DNA of 64,000 bases from assembly GCF_033954455.1 (NCBI RefSeq), contig NZ_CP121473.1, positions 4,388,501-4,452,500 on the forward strand. The letters are read 5' to 3'. The notes beneath the pieces were generated by a model. That model worked only from the letters and a program-made list of their open reading frames with translations. It made no database searches and was not told the DNA's origin. The position numbers were made by a program, and so were the translations under genes. The first letter of the stretch is position 1. Every line of letters begins with the position of its first letter. This DNA comes from Thiorhodovibrio litoralis (GTDB lineage Bacteria > Pseudomonadota > Gammaproteobacteria > Chromatiales > Chromatiaceae). This document shows positions 46,262 through 54,454 of this stretch, in pieces.

Positions 46262-46879
46262 ATGTCGCAAGGCGACACAACAACAGGCAATCAGACCATT
46301 GAGACGAGTTTTCGCGTCAATGGCGACACGCTTCCAGCCGACCACGGCTACGCACTTTATGCCGCCCTTGCGCATTTGCCCACGGTTGGACCCTTGCTGC
46401 ATGCCAGTGAGCAGGTCGCCATCCAACTGATCCGCGGTCAATACGCCGGTGACGGACAGCTCAAACTCACGAGCCAAAGCCGTCTGCGGGTGCGCATCCC
46501 AGCCGCTTCTCTCCCCAATATCCTGCCGCTGGCTGGACAGTCAATCCTGATCGTTGGCCAGACGCTGCGCATCGGCGTTCCGCAAACCAGCTTGCTCAGA
46601 CCAGCTGTCGCCCTCTACGCCCATTTGGTCACAACCCGCAATGGCCAGGACGAAGCGCGCTTCGACGCGGAAATCAGCAACCAGCTTGAGCACCTGGGCA
46701 TTCAGGGTAAGCCGACGCGGGGCAAGAGGCGGATTTTCCGCGTCAAGGATAAACGTGTCGTCGCTCACTCGCTGCTGGTTTCCGAGTTGACCGCATCGGA
46801 GTCCATCCACTTGCAAGAGGCGGGGCTCGGCGGGCGGCGGAAGATGGGGTGTGGGGTGTTCATCCCCTGGAAGGGATAG
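46262..46879 (+). CDS. cas6: Cas6 CRISPR endoribonuclease, Myxan-type
   Basis: 205 residues. VNGDTLPADHGYALYAALAHLPTVGPLLHASEQVAIQLIRG, then SRLRVRIPAASLPNILPLAGQSILI, then the glycine-rich end EAGLGGRRKMGCGVFIPWKG, match the Cas6 group annotated with Myxan/Dev-type systems. DHGY near residue 25 supplies a possible catalytic His. It should cut each repeat at the 3' base of the ATGCC-GAAA-GGCGT hairpin, leaving an 8-nt 5' handle ending GAGCAC. GGAGG lies 10 bases upstream of the ATG. It is the first gene of the cas operon, seven bases before cas3. Confidence 0.9.
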   Translation: MSQGDTTTGNQTIETSFRVNGDTLPADHGYALYAALAHLPTVGPLLHASEQVAIQLIRGQYAGDGQLKLTSQSRLRVRIPAASLPNILPLAGQSILIVGQTLRIGVPQTSLLRPAVALYAHLVTTRNGQDEARFDAEISNQLEHLGIQGKPTRGKRRIFRVKDKRVVAHSLLVSELTASESIHLQEAGLGGRRKMGCGVFIPWKG

Positions 46880-46885
46880 ACGCCG

Positions 46886-49210
46886 ATGCTTCTTGCAAAA
46901 AAGGCACCCCAAGACGGTCTCGGCGCGAAATCTCTACTCGATCATTCGTGCGAAGTTCTGCAAGCCGCCGAATCGCTGTTCAGCGATGGCGAACAGCCTT
47001 CAGCGCTCGGTTTCGCCTGGCTCAGGTTCTTTCGGCTAGATGCTGATCGATGGTCACAATTCCGCGACAACCTAACGGCCAGCGCGCTTCTTCATGACAT
47101 TGGTAAGGCCAATGACGGTTTCCAGGGCGCGATGACCGGCCGTGGCGAGCAAATCGTCCGTCATGAGCATCTGAGCGCCATCATGCTCGGCTTGCCGGCC
47201 ATGAGCGCGTGGTTAGCCGGCAATTCTCTGCTGCAGCACGACGCCATCCTCAGCGCGGTCGCCTGCCATCACCTGAAGGCGAGTCCTCGTCCGCCAAAGT
47301 ACGCCGGATACCCGTCTTTTGGCGAACGCTATGTTCAGCAGAATCTTCTGGCAATCAATGAACCAGAAGAAGTCCATGAACTACTGAGCGTTGTCGCCAA
47401 GCGCCTTGGGCTATCACCGCCACCCGTGCTGCCGTCGCCGTGGAGCTTCGATGGCTCCGGTGGTGAGGACTTTGACCAGCGGGCGAGAGAAACCGCCGGC
47501 ATCTTGAACCGCATTCGCGTTCGGGGCGACTTGTTCGTACCAGCCTTGAAAGCGGCGTTGATCGCCGCCGACGCGGCTGGCTCAGGCTTGCCGCGCGAGG
47601 GCCATGACATCAGTTCCTGGATCGCGAGCGTCTTTAGAACATCGCCACTCAAGGCGCAAGACATTGACAACGCGGTCTTGCAGCCGCGCAAGGCGGAGAT
47701 TGAGGTGCGTCGCCGGACGAAAGATCCGCACTTCAGCTTCCGGTATCAGGACTTTCAAGAGCGCGCCACGGAACTCCCCGATCGCGCATTGCTGCTTGCC
47801 TCCTGCGGTGCCGGAAAGACCGTCGCCGCTTGGCGCTGGATTGGTGCTCGGCTCGATCATCGACCGGCCAGCCGCGCCATTTTTCTCTACCCGACTCGCG
47901 CAACCGCGACCGAAGGCTTCAAGGATTATGTGTCGCATGCCCCCGAGGCCGCGACCTTGCTTAGCGGCACGGCTGGTTTCGAGTTGCAAGGCATGTTCGA
48001 TAACCCCGATGACCCTCGCAGCGAGCGGAGTTACGAGACCGACGCGCGCCTGTTCGCGATTGGCGTCTGGGAGAAGCGGTTGTTCAGCGCCACCGTCGAT
48101 CAGTTCCTGAGCTTTATGCAACAGACCTACGCTAGCGCCTGCTTGCTCCCGGTGCTGGTGGACAGTGTCGTCGTCATCGACGAAATCCACAGTTTCGATG
48201 CTGGTCTCTTCTCGACGCTGATTCGATTTCTGCAGGCATTTGATTTGCCAGTGCTCTGCATGACAGCGAGTCTCCCCGCGCGGCGTCGCCAGGAACTGGA
48301 GCAACTTGGGTTCACAGTTTATCCACAGGATCTCGCCGAATTCCGTGATCTCCAGAATCGAGCGCAAACGCCCCGCTATCAGGTGCATCGTCTTGACAGC
48401 AAAGCGTCCGCCATAGGCATCGTCGAGGATGCGCTGCAACAAGGAAAACGCGTGCTTTGGGTTGTCAACAGTGTCGACCGCTGTCAAGGGCTCGCGCAAT
48501 CCCTCTCGCGCCACCAGCCCATCTGTTACCACAGCCGCTTTCGGCTCGAAGACCGCAACGCTCGCCATCGCGAGTTGATTCGTCGCTTCGCCGATGAGGA
48601 CAGCGGTGCCTTGCTGGCCATCACCACCCAAGTTTGCGAAATGAGTCTGGACCTTGATGCCGATGTTCTGATCAGCGAGATCGCGCCCATCACCGCACTG
48701 ATCCAGCGCATGGGCCGGTGCAATCGCCATCTGAAGACTGATCGCGCTCTTGGCGCCGTCTACCTCTATGCCCCCGAGAACGAGCGCCCTTATACCAAGG
48801 AAGAAATCAGCGCCGCGCAGCGTTTCCTCGACGACATCATCAGCGAGAGCGCGATCGACCAAGCCGGCCTCGAAGCCCTGCTCGAAGAGCACACCCGCCT
48901 TGATGCCCGGGAACGCCGACAGCTTGCGACTTTTCTTGACGACGGCGGCTGGGCCAGGGGCGGCGCGGAAGCCCTGCGCGGCGGAGAGGACTTCACCGCG
49001 CCGGCGGTATTGGATGTCGATCTGGAGTCCGGTCGCTGGCGGCCGGGCGCTGTCGGGATCATCGTCCCAGTTCCGCGCTGGCCGGCGAAACTCGCGCAAC
49101 ACGACAAACGCTTGCCGCGTTATCTGCGGCGCGCGCCCGCTACCCACTACTCGGAAAGCCTCGGCTTCTGCAAAGCCCCCATGGATGACTCTCAAGGAGC
49201 GCTTCGATGA
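46886..49210 (+). CDS. cas3: Cas3 HD nuclease-helicase
   Basis: 774 residues. The HD nuclease domain is about 1-235: LLDHSCEVLQAA, ASALLHDIGKANDGF, RHEHLSAIML and VACHHLK. The superfamily 2 helicase follows: Walker A ASCGAGKT, Walker B DEIH in VVIDEIHSFDAG, motif III TASLPA, motif V AITTQVCEMSLDLDADVLIS and motif VI QRMGRCNR. It unwinds and degrades DNA marked by the interference complex. All motifs look intact. Its stop overlaps the cas8 start (ATGA at 49207-49210). A 545-codon open frame on the other strand is a shadow. Confidence 0.95.
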   Translation: MLLAKKAPQDGLGAKSLLDHSCEVLQAAESLFSDGEQPSALGFAWLRFFRLDADRWSQFRDNLTASALLHDIGKANDGFQGAMTGRGEQIVRHEHLSAIMLGLPAMSAWLAGNSLLQHDAILSAVACHHLKASPRPPKYAGYPSFGERYVQQNLLAINEPEEVHELLSVVAKRLGLSPPPVLPSPWSFDGSGGEDFDQRARETAGILNRIRVRGDLFVPALKAALIAADAAGSGLPREGHDISSWIASVFRTSPLKAQDIDNAVLQPRKAEIEVRRRTKDPHFSFRYQDFQERATELPDRALLLASCGAGKTVAAWRWIGARLDHRPASRAIFLYPTRATATEGFKDYVSHAPEAATLLSGTAGFELQGMFDNPDDPRSERSYETDARLFAIGVWEKRLFSATVDQFLSFMQQTYASACLLPVLVDSVVVIDEIHSFDAGLFSTLIRFLQAFDLPVLCMTASLPARRRQELEQLGFTVYPQDLAEFRDLQNRAQTPRYQVHRLDSKASAIGIVEDALQQGKRVLWVVNSVDRCQGLAQSLSRHQPICYHSRFRLEDRNARHRELIRRFADEDSGALLAITTQVCEMSLDLDADVLISEIAPITALIQRMGRCNRHLKTDRALGAVYLYAPENERPYTKEEISAAQRFLDDIISESAIDQAGLEALLEEHTRLDARERRQLATFLDDGGWARGGAEALRGGEDFTAPAVLDVDLESGRWRPGAVGIIVPVPRWPAKLAQHDKRLPRYLRRAPATHYSESLGFCKAPMDDSQGALR

Positions 49211-50892
49211 GTGCCGCACCCAAAGCCCAAGAAACCAGCCTGAGACTCGATTACGACTTGCTCGATCTGCCGACCGCGCAGCACAAGGCGGGTCTCGCCG
49301 GTCTGCTGCTTCATCTGCGCAGTTTGGAGGAGCGCGATATCGAGGGCCGACCCGAGATTGATGAGATCGAGCCGCTGTCGGCGTCCATCCGTGTCAGTCA
49401 GAAGAGTCTGCAAGTGCTCTTCGATGATTTGTTCGCAGCAGCTTATGAGCGCAAGGAAGTCAAGGAAAAGTACAAAGACCAAACTCCCTTGGATGAGATT
49501 GTCGTTACGGTAGAACGAGGCGGAAAAGAGTTTAAAGAAAAACGATTCGTCTATGAAGAGCTTCGACCCACGGGGCATGTGCTCGCGCATTGGCTCAAGG
49601 ACGGTAAAGAAAGCTCCTGGCATGCGCTTTGGCGAAATATGCTTTGGAGCGTCTTGCGCGCGCAAGACAGAACCCGAATTGAATATATAGCCCGCGTTGA
49701 TGCTCAGCCAGTCAGTTTCGTTGGCAAGCTCTGGGCTAGCTTGGTCAAGGTCGAGAAACAGAGGGCAAAAGGAGGCTTCGTAACGAGTTCCATCGCCGGC
49801 TCTGTCTTAATCGGTGCGCAGGCAAAGAACGCGGAACAGATTGCGTTCGTTGGGCGCGTCGAGCAAAACCTGCTTCTGTATTTCTGGCAATGGGCAGCTC
49901 CTTTATTTGTGCCCAGAGCTATAGAACTGCGCACTAAAGAATGGAAGGACTCCGGCTACCTCATCGTCATCCCGGAAGTTGCCGATCTCGTCGACTTTCT
50001 CGAAGACATGGAGCACTTCTGGCGTGACCGCGATCCCGCGCGGACAGGCTATCGCCCCACGGAATCGCTGATCGACCTCCCTGAAGAAGGTGGTCTGGAA
50101 TTCCTGCACCAACTGACCAAGCGACGGATCGAACAGGCAGGATTTCTCCGCTCCATACACGCGCTAGAGCTGTATCACCAGGAAAAGAAAGGCAATAACG
50201 TTCGGCAACACGCCGCCGAGCGCCTGCTACCCGATCAGCGCATGTTGCGGAGCTACGAAGAGATACGGGGTGATCGGCGCCAGCATCCGCTTTTCAAGCG
50301 CTTGCTAATCAGCAATCTCGTGCGCGGTGACCCCTGGTTTCATGGCGCGGAGATACTCTTCGAACGCTATCCGCTCGAATACTTCATCCATCGACCCGAA
50401 ACGCCGCGCGGGCGTTTTTTCGGCACAGACGCGCGCGCCCGGTTCAAGATGACGATTACAGACTTGGAAAAGAGGGAAAACCACATGCAGCCCATACCGA
50501 CGGACGAGGCACTGCAACGGCTGATCTTCCGGCTGATTCGTAACTATGTCGACAAGCGCACGCGCGACCGTGGCGGGATCAGCGACAAAAAGTTCGAGGA
50601 ACTTGCCGAGACCGAGAAGAAGAAATACCGCGACACCAAGCCCAAGGTCGCGTCCACGGCGTTCTTGGCACTCCGTGGGCGGCGCGAGCAGGACATCGCC
50701 GAGTACGTGACCGGCACGCTCGCCTCCGTGGGCTTTTACCAGAGCGAGGACGACTTCCTCTTGCTGAGCGAGCAGCTGATCCATGACCCCGACAAGGTGA
50801 AGAATCTCGCCATGCTCGCGCTATCCGCCCACTCCTGGGTCGGACGCGAGCAAAACGAGGGTGCCGAGCCCCAACCCACCGCCAATGCCTGA
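49207..50892 (+). CDS. cas8: Cas8 large subunit, Myxan-type (Cmx8)
   Basis: 561 residues. LRLDYDLLDLPTAQHKAGLAGLLLHLRSLEER is the recognisable start of the Cas8a1/Cmx8 proteins of Myxan-type systems. SWHALWRNMLWSVLRAQDRTRIEYIAR, the central RGDPWFHGAEILFERYPLEYFIH and ALQRLIFRLIRNYVDKRTRDRGG follow. The large subunit recognises the protospacer-adjacent motif and recruits Cas3. The length is as expected, with no internal stop. cas7 begins 19 bp after its stop, with AAGGAG in between. Confidence 0.87.
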   Translation: MSAAPKAQETSLRLDYDLLDLPTAQHKAGLAGLLLHLRSLEERDIEGRPEIDEIEPLSASIRVSQKSLQVLFDDLFAAAYERKEVKEKYKDQTPLDEIVVTVERGGKEFKEKRFVYEELRPTGHVLAHWLKDGKESSWHALWRNMLWSVLRAQDRTRIEYIARVDAQPVSFVGKLWASLVKVEKQRAKGGFVTSSIAGSVLIGAQAKNAEQIAFVGRVEQNLLLYFWQWAAPLFVPRAIELRTKEWKDSGYLIVIPEVADLVDFLEDMEHFWRDRDPARTGYRPTESLIDLPEEGGLEFLHQLTKRRIEQAGFLRSIHALELYHQEKKGNNVRQHAAERLLPDQRMLRSYEEIRGDRRQHPLFKRLLISNLVRGDPWFHGAEILFERYPLEYFIHRPETPRGRFFGTDARARFKMTITDLEKRENHMQPIPTDEALQRLIFRLIRNYVDKRTRDRGGISDKKFEELAETEKKKYRDTKPKVASTAFLALRGRREQDIAEYVTGTLASVGFYQSEDDFLLLSEQLIHDPDKVKNLAMLALSAHSWVGREQNEGAEPQPTANA

Positions 50893-50911
50893 CACACAAG
50901 GAGCCAATGTG

Positions 50912-51322
50912 ATGAACCTCTTCGCCACTATTCTGACCTATACCGCGCCAAGCGCCAACTATCGCGGGGAGTCCGCGGAGAACCGCGCGGTCATTCAGAA
51001 GATCACCAAGGACCGCTTCGAGCACGCCATCATCAGCCCAGAAGCCATGCGCAATGCCGTCCGTGAATGTCTGCGGCGGTTCGGCTTGCCGAGCAACCGC
51101 GAACGCCTCGATGACGAAGAGCAATTGGCTGTCCGTTTTACGGACTACCCCGACCCTGATCGTTTTGCCGATGACTTCTTCATGGGTTGGCTGGTCGCTG
51201 CCAGCGGCAAGGACCGCAAGAGCATTCTGGAGAACCTCAAAAAGGCCGGCAGAGACCCGGATAGCTTCCACTTCAAGCGCGATTCGATCCTGCGCATGAA
51301 CATGGCCGTCGCCCTGGAACCT
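50912..51322 (+). pseudogene. cas7: Cas7 (DevR/Cst2-like), 5' part, interrupted by an IS110-family element
   Basis: ATG 50912 has AAGGAG upstream. The 137 codons carry MNLFATILTYTAPSANYRGESAENRAVIQKITKDRFEHAIISPEAMRNAVRECLRR and end SILRMNMAVALEP at the element border. Joining codon CCT (51320-51322) to TAC (53129-53131) gives MAVALEPYRHDSVFTQSP, the expected continuation in DevR-type Cas7, in frame. As it stands the frame runs into the element and stops at 51382 after 20 foreign residues. Cas7 forms the backbone that holds the crRNA, so loss of it should abolish interference. Confidence 0.9.
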
Positions 51323-51683
51323 TCTATGAGGCGTGCTCTGTCAAGCCCTTTTGAAAGCCTTGTCCGATTCAGTACCGTCTAGCAAATCAGAACGTTACAG
51401 TCGTTCCCGCATTGCATGAGCGCGCAAATCGGCCGATCCGCCGCGCTTCTCTCTCCCCGAAGGGGCGGGCGTGGTTCATCGAAACGCTCGCGCATGGCAA
51501 GGCCGTCGGGCGCTGTTCAGAGGCTTGCAAATCGCGTGATCACTCACCTTGAATCGTCACAGATGCATTGGATCTCCTTGGCGATGGCGGCCGTTTAGTC
51601 AGCGCGTTTTGCTCGGTGTCATGGGCATGGCGAGCGTTGTGACAGCCATGGGTTGTCTCGGTTTGAAAGCCGACGGATTCTGT

Positions 51684-51835
51684 GCGAATCCGCTCCACCT
51701 TCTATCCGTGCCGGGAAGCCCGGTCACCTGAAATTGCATGCGATGTTCGCCGCTGAAACCGATTAAAAAGGAAAGCGCCCCTTCTTTTAAAACGGCATGA
51801 CCAGGGGTCAGCCCAGGTTCCAGTCGGGCGCTTTC
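51684..51835 (-). ncRNA. Candidate bridge RNA of the IS110-family element
   Basis: Two stem-loops lie downstream of the transposase. The first has a 10-bp stem, GAAAGCGCCC (51771-51780) with GGGCGCTTTC (51826-51835), an inner hairpin (794-802 with 806-813 in the 51 kb series), and an internal loop. On the minus strand that loop reads CTGGAACCT (51823-51815), identical to the cas7 target left of the junction (51314-51322), core CT included. The second has CCGGGAAGCCCGG (51711-51723) inside a GCGAA/TTCGC stem (51684-51688, 51746-51750). On the minus strand it reads ATAGAAG (51705-51699), the exact complement of core plus element end CTTCTAT (51321-51327). The opposite guide halves match poorly. 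The transcribed strand and outer limits are inferred. Confidence 0.6.
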
Positions 51836-51935
51836 GACAACCTTGACCGTGATCCGTCGCGTTGCTCTCTCCTCGGGCGTTGGCGCTGTGCTTGGCCGTT
51901 GGGGGTAACTGGATGTCTTCCGCGGGCGGCGGGCC

Positions 51936-53063
51936 TTAGCCGGCTTTGAGCACCGCGCCGTCTGGGATCTCGCCCTGTTCGAGATAGCGCCACAAGGCGA
52001 TGAGCAGCTTGCGCGCCAGGGCGACGATGCCGATGCGACGCATGCGTTTGCCGCCGGTGGCAAAGCGCTCGCGGTACCAGCGGCTCAGGGCGCTGTCAGG
52101 CTGATAGCGCAACCACAGCCAGGACAGTTCAACCATGAGCGCGCGGATGCGCCGGTTGCCGGCCTTGCTGATGCCTTGGTCGCGCTGATCATCACCGCTC
52201 GCATAGGGCGTGGGGGTGAGCCCGGCACAGGCGGCCAGCTGCTGGCGATTGCGAAAGCCGCGCCAGCTGAAGAATTCCATGACCAAGATCCAGCTCGAAA
52301 CCCAGCCGATGCCTTTGAGCTCGAGCATGCGTGCGACTTGCTGGTGGGAGACGTCGGTGGCTTGCTCGACGCGGCGCTTTTGTTCTTGCTCGATGGCGCG
52401 GATTTGCTCATCAGCCAAGCAATAGCGCTGGTATTCGCGGCGGATCTCTTCTTTGAGGTCGGCGCCAAGGGGCTCGCCGGTGGCGGTGCACAAGTGATCG
52501 AGAGTATCGATGACGGTGTCGTTGAGACGCTCGATGACGAGACCCTGGGCGATGAAGAGCGATTTGATTCGGGAGCTGTGGGCGCCACGTTCGCGGATCA
52601 GTCGCTCGCGCTCGCGGTTCAGCCGCATCCGATCCTCGGCCCCGGCACTGGGGACGTTCACCACCGCGAGGGCTTTTTTCTCTCCGCCAAGATACCGCAT
52701 GAGCTGCACCAGCAGCGCTTCGACGTCGACCCGGTCGGTCTTCACGCGCCGCTTCTTGCGGTTGACCTGAATGCTGGCCGAGTCGACCACGCGGCTGTGA
52801 ATCCCCCAGGATTCCAATGTACGATGAATCCAGAATCCATCCCGGCCGGCTTCGTAAACGCTTTCAATGACACAATCCGCGCTGAGTCCAAGCTTCCCCT
52901 TGGCGATCTCGATCTGCTCGTGCAAGGCGGGAAGATCGCGCGCTTCGATGGTCTTGATGCGGATCTTCTCGCCGTTGCTGAAGCCCAGCTTCCAGGTTTT
53001 GTTGCTCAGCTCAAGGGCCAGATAGAGGGTGGTCTTCGGCGTTTGGACAGCGGCAGTGGTCAT
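51936..53063 (-). CDS. IS110-family transposase (DEDD recombinase)
   Basis: 375 residues. The N-terminal RuvC-like DEDD domain has LYLALELSNKTWKLGFSNG, with Glu in place of the usual first Asp (family members commonly read GIDVS/ALD), then CVIESVYEAGRDGFWIHRTL and VKTDRVDVEALL. The C-terminal transposase_20 domain has ELKGIGWVSSWILVMEFFSWRGFRNRQQLAACAGLTPTPYASGDDQRDQGISKAGNRRIRALMVELSWLWLRYQP, with the conserved serine expected in the GISKAGN segment. It is full length. The protein acts with an RNA guide to exchange strands at a short core. It lies opposite to the cas operon. Confidence 0.93.
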   Translation of the reverse strand: MTTAAVQTPKTTLYLALELSNKTWKLGFSNGEKIRIKTIEARDLPALHEQIEIAKGKLGLSADCVIESVYEAGRDGFWIHRTLESWGIHSRVVDSASIQVNRKKRRVKTDRVDVEALLVQLMRYLGGEKKALAVVNVPSAGAEDRMRLNRERERLIRERGAHSSRIKSLFIAQGLVIERLNDTVIDTLDHLCTATGEPLGADLKEEIRREYQRYCLADEQIRAIEQEQKRRVEQATDVSHQQVARMLELKGIGWVSSWILVMEFFSWRGFRNRQQLAACAGLTPTPYASGDDQRDQGISKAGNRRIRALMVELSWLWLRYQPDSALSRWYRERFATGGKRMRRIGIVALARKLLIALWRYLEQGEIPDGAVLKAG

Positions 53064-53128
53064 GTTCGGTCTCCTCGTGGCTCGGGGTTAATGTCGAGGC
53101 TTAGACTTGGATGGCCTACATAGTTTCT

Positions 53129-53665
53129 TACCGCCACGATTCCGTCTTCACGCAATCCCCAGCGCAAATTGACAGCCCATGGAAGAACGCGGACAGCAGC
53201 CAACTGCTCCACCGCGAAACCGCCTACACGGCTTTTCAGTACCCCTTCGCGCTTAATCTCGAGGACTGCCGCTCCAAGCCTGACTGGACACGCGCGCTTT
53301 TGAGAGCCATCGGAGAGCTCAATGATGTCGCCGGCAACCATGCCCGCAGCTACTTTGAGATGGCTCCCGCTTCCATCGTAATCCGATTGACCGAGCAACT
53401 CGTCGCTGGCCACGAGACTTATGGGTTCCGTATTCAGAATGGTCAGCATCAACTGCCAGAAATCGTCGACGGGATTCTCGCCGGAGACTATCCCGGCGCT
53501 GAGTTCCTGCTGGGCGGCCAACTAGTTAAGGAAATGACCGAGGATCAGGCGCAAGCCTTGGCGGACAAGGGCGTCACACTCGACCGGAATCCGCGGCGCT
53601 TGTTGTTGACAGCGGCTGATCGCGCGGGCTTCCCGGCGCCATCGGCAAACGCCAACCAGGCGTGA
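53129..53665 (+). pseudogene. cas7: Cas7 (DevR/Cst2-like), 3' part after the IS element
   Basis: 178 codons plus stop: YRHDSVFTQSPAQIDSPWKNADSSQLLHRETAYTAFQYPFALNLEDC, then DWTRALLRAIGELNDVAGNHARSYFEMAPASIVIRLTEQ and a C-terminal helical part. The restored Cas7 would have 315 residues, a normal length for the DevR/Cst2 group. An ATG inside the element end at 53111 (MAYIVS) lies in frame with this half, so a truncated C-terminal fragment might be made, but it would lack the N-terminal half of the RRM-like core. Confidence 0.9.
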
Positions 53666-53672
53666 GGCAACC

Positions 53673-54359
53673 ATGCTCTGGCTTTACATCCAAGCGCCTT
53701 TCGCGGTCTTTCGCACCTTCACGGCCGGAAGCTTTCGGCCAAGCGCGCCTTTCATGCCCCCCTCGGCCGCCTACGGATTGCTGCTGAATCTGGCCAGCAT
53801 CGAAATGCGCCACGACGACGGCAAGTCACCCATGACGCTCATCGCCGAAGATATCCCCGAGGCCGAGATTGCACTCGGCGCGGTCTCGCAGCCCGGGCGC
53901 CATAGCCTTTATCAGCAGCTTCACAATTACCCGGTCGGCAATAGCGGAGCGAAACATGCGCCCGCGTGCAAGGGCAACAAGTACAACATCACGCCGGCGC
54001 GGCGCGCCTTTCTCTCTGGCCTCCGCGCCAGCGTTGGTCTGCGCGGCAACGATACCCTGGCTGATCGGATTCAGACGGGATTGAGCGGCCAGGGATCGCG
54101 CGAATACGGTCTGCCCTTTCTGGGCGACAACAATTTCCTCCCTGATCGAATTGATGTCTTGCCCGAGCCCCGAGCGGCTCGATGGCTGGTGCCAATGCAG
54201 CCCGAGGATCAACTCGAGCCGGGTGAAGAACCCATGCGACTGACGCTCTCGATTGATCGGGCTGACATGTCCAAGACGTCTAGCCAGCTCTACCGCATGG
54301 AGGCCGAGTGCTCCAAAACAGTGCCTGAACGTGCCTGGTCGCGGGTTGGCCCCAGCTGA
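53673..54359 (+). CDS. cas5: Cas5 (DevS/Cmx5-like)
   Basis: 228 residues. The N-terminus MLWLYIQAPFAVFRTFTAGSFRPSAPFMPPSAAYGLLLNLASIE is the Cas5 start, with the usual F-R-x-G/P-pattern. PEAEIALGAVSQPGRHSLYQQLHNYPVG and REYGLPFLGDNNFLPDRIDVL follow. Cas5 caps the 5' handle of the crRNA in the interference complex. It begins seven bases after the cas7 stop. It would be transcribed from upstream only if transcription passes through the element, so it and the downstream adaptation genes may now depend on an element promoter or an internal one. Confidence 0.88.
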   Translation: MLWLYIQAPFAVFRTFTAGSFRPSAPFMPPSAAYGLLLNLASIEMRHDDGKSPMTLIAEDIPEAEIALGAVSQPGRHSLYQQLHNYPVGNSGAKHAPACKGNKYNITPARRAFLSGLRASVGLRGNDTLADRIQTGLSGQGSREYGLPFLGDNNFLPDRIDVLPEPRAARWLVPMQPEDQLEPGEEPMRLTLSIDRADMSKTSSQLYRMEAECSKTVPERAWSRVGPS

Positions 54360-54454
54360 CCCGGAACTCCCCTTCTGTCCGCATGAATTTCTGACACGGA
54401 CTGGCAAAGGGTTCTGACCATCCTTTTGCGCGCAAACCGACAAGGTGCTCCGGG

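Larger units (their letters stand above)
51323..53128. mobile_element. IS110-family (IS1111-like) insertion sequence within cas7
   Basis: About 1.8 kb between the two halves of cas7. Both borders show CTT (51321-51323 and 53127-53129), while the restored gene needs only one, which fits strand exchange at a short shared core and no conventional target duplication. Subterminal inverted similarity is visible: CTATGAGGC near the left end and CTATGTAGGC on the opposite strand at the right end. The transposase is on the minus strand, with about 65 bp beyond its start and about 610 bp beyond its stop. Long non-coding sequence downstream of the transposase and subterminal repeats are IS1111-like. The exact ends are uncertain by about 3 bp. 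Confidence 0.88.

Noticed and set aside
47582-49219. A 545-codon open frame on the minus strand.
   Set aside because: It lies antisense to cas3, whose helicase and HD motifs are complete. It has no recognisable motif and reflects codon bias in high-GC DNA. Similar long shadows at 2887-3945, 3952-4968, 6606-7484, 23973-24980 and 25065-26420 were dropped for the same reason.
51599-52063. Possible second gene of the IS element on the minus strand.
   Set aside because: Its first half is an out-of-frame reading of the transposase end. The rest has no independent start or known motif and overlaps the structured RNA candidate. Kept only as an open question.
51321-53129. Reading the CTT at both borders as a 3-bp target duplication of a conventional transposase.
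   Set aside because: The transposase is IS110-family, and these recombine at a short shared core without classical duplications. CTT fits that core.
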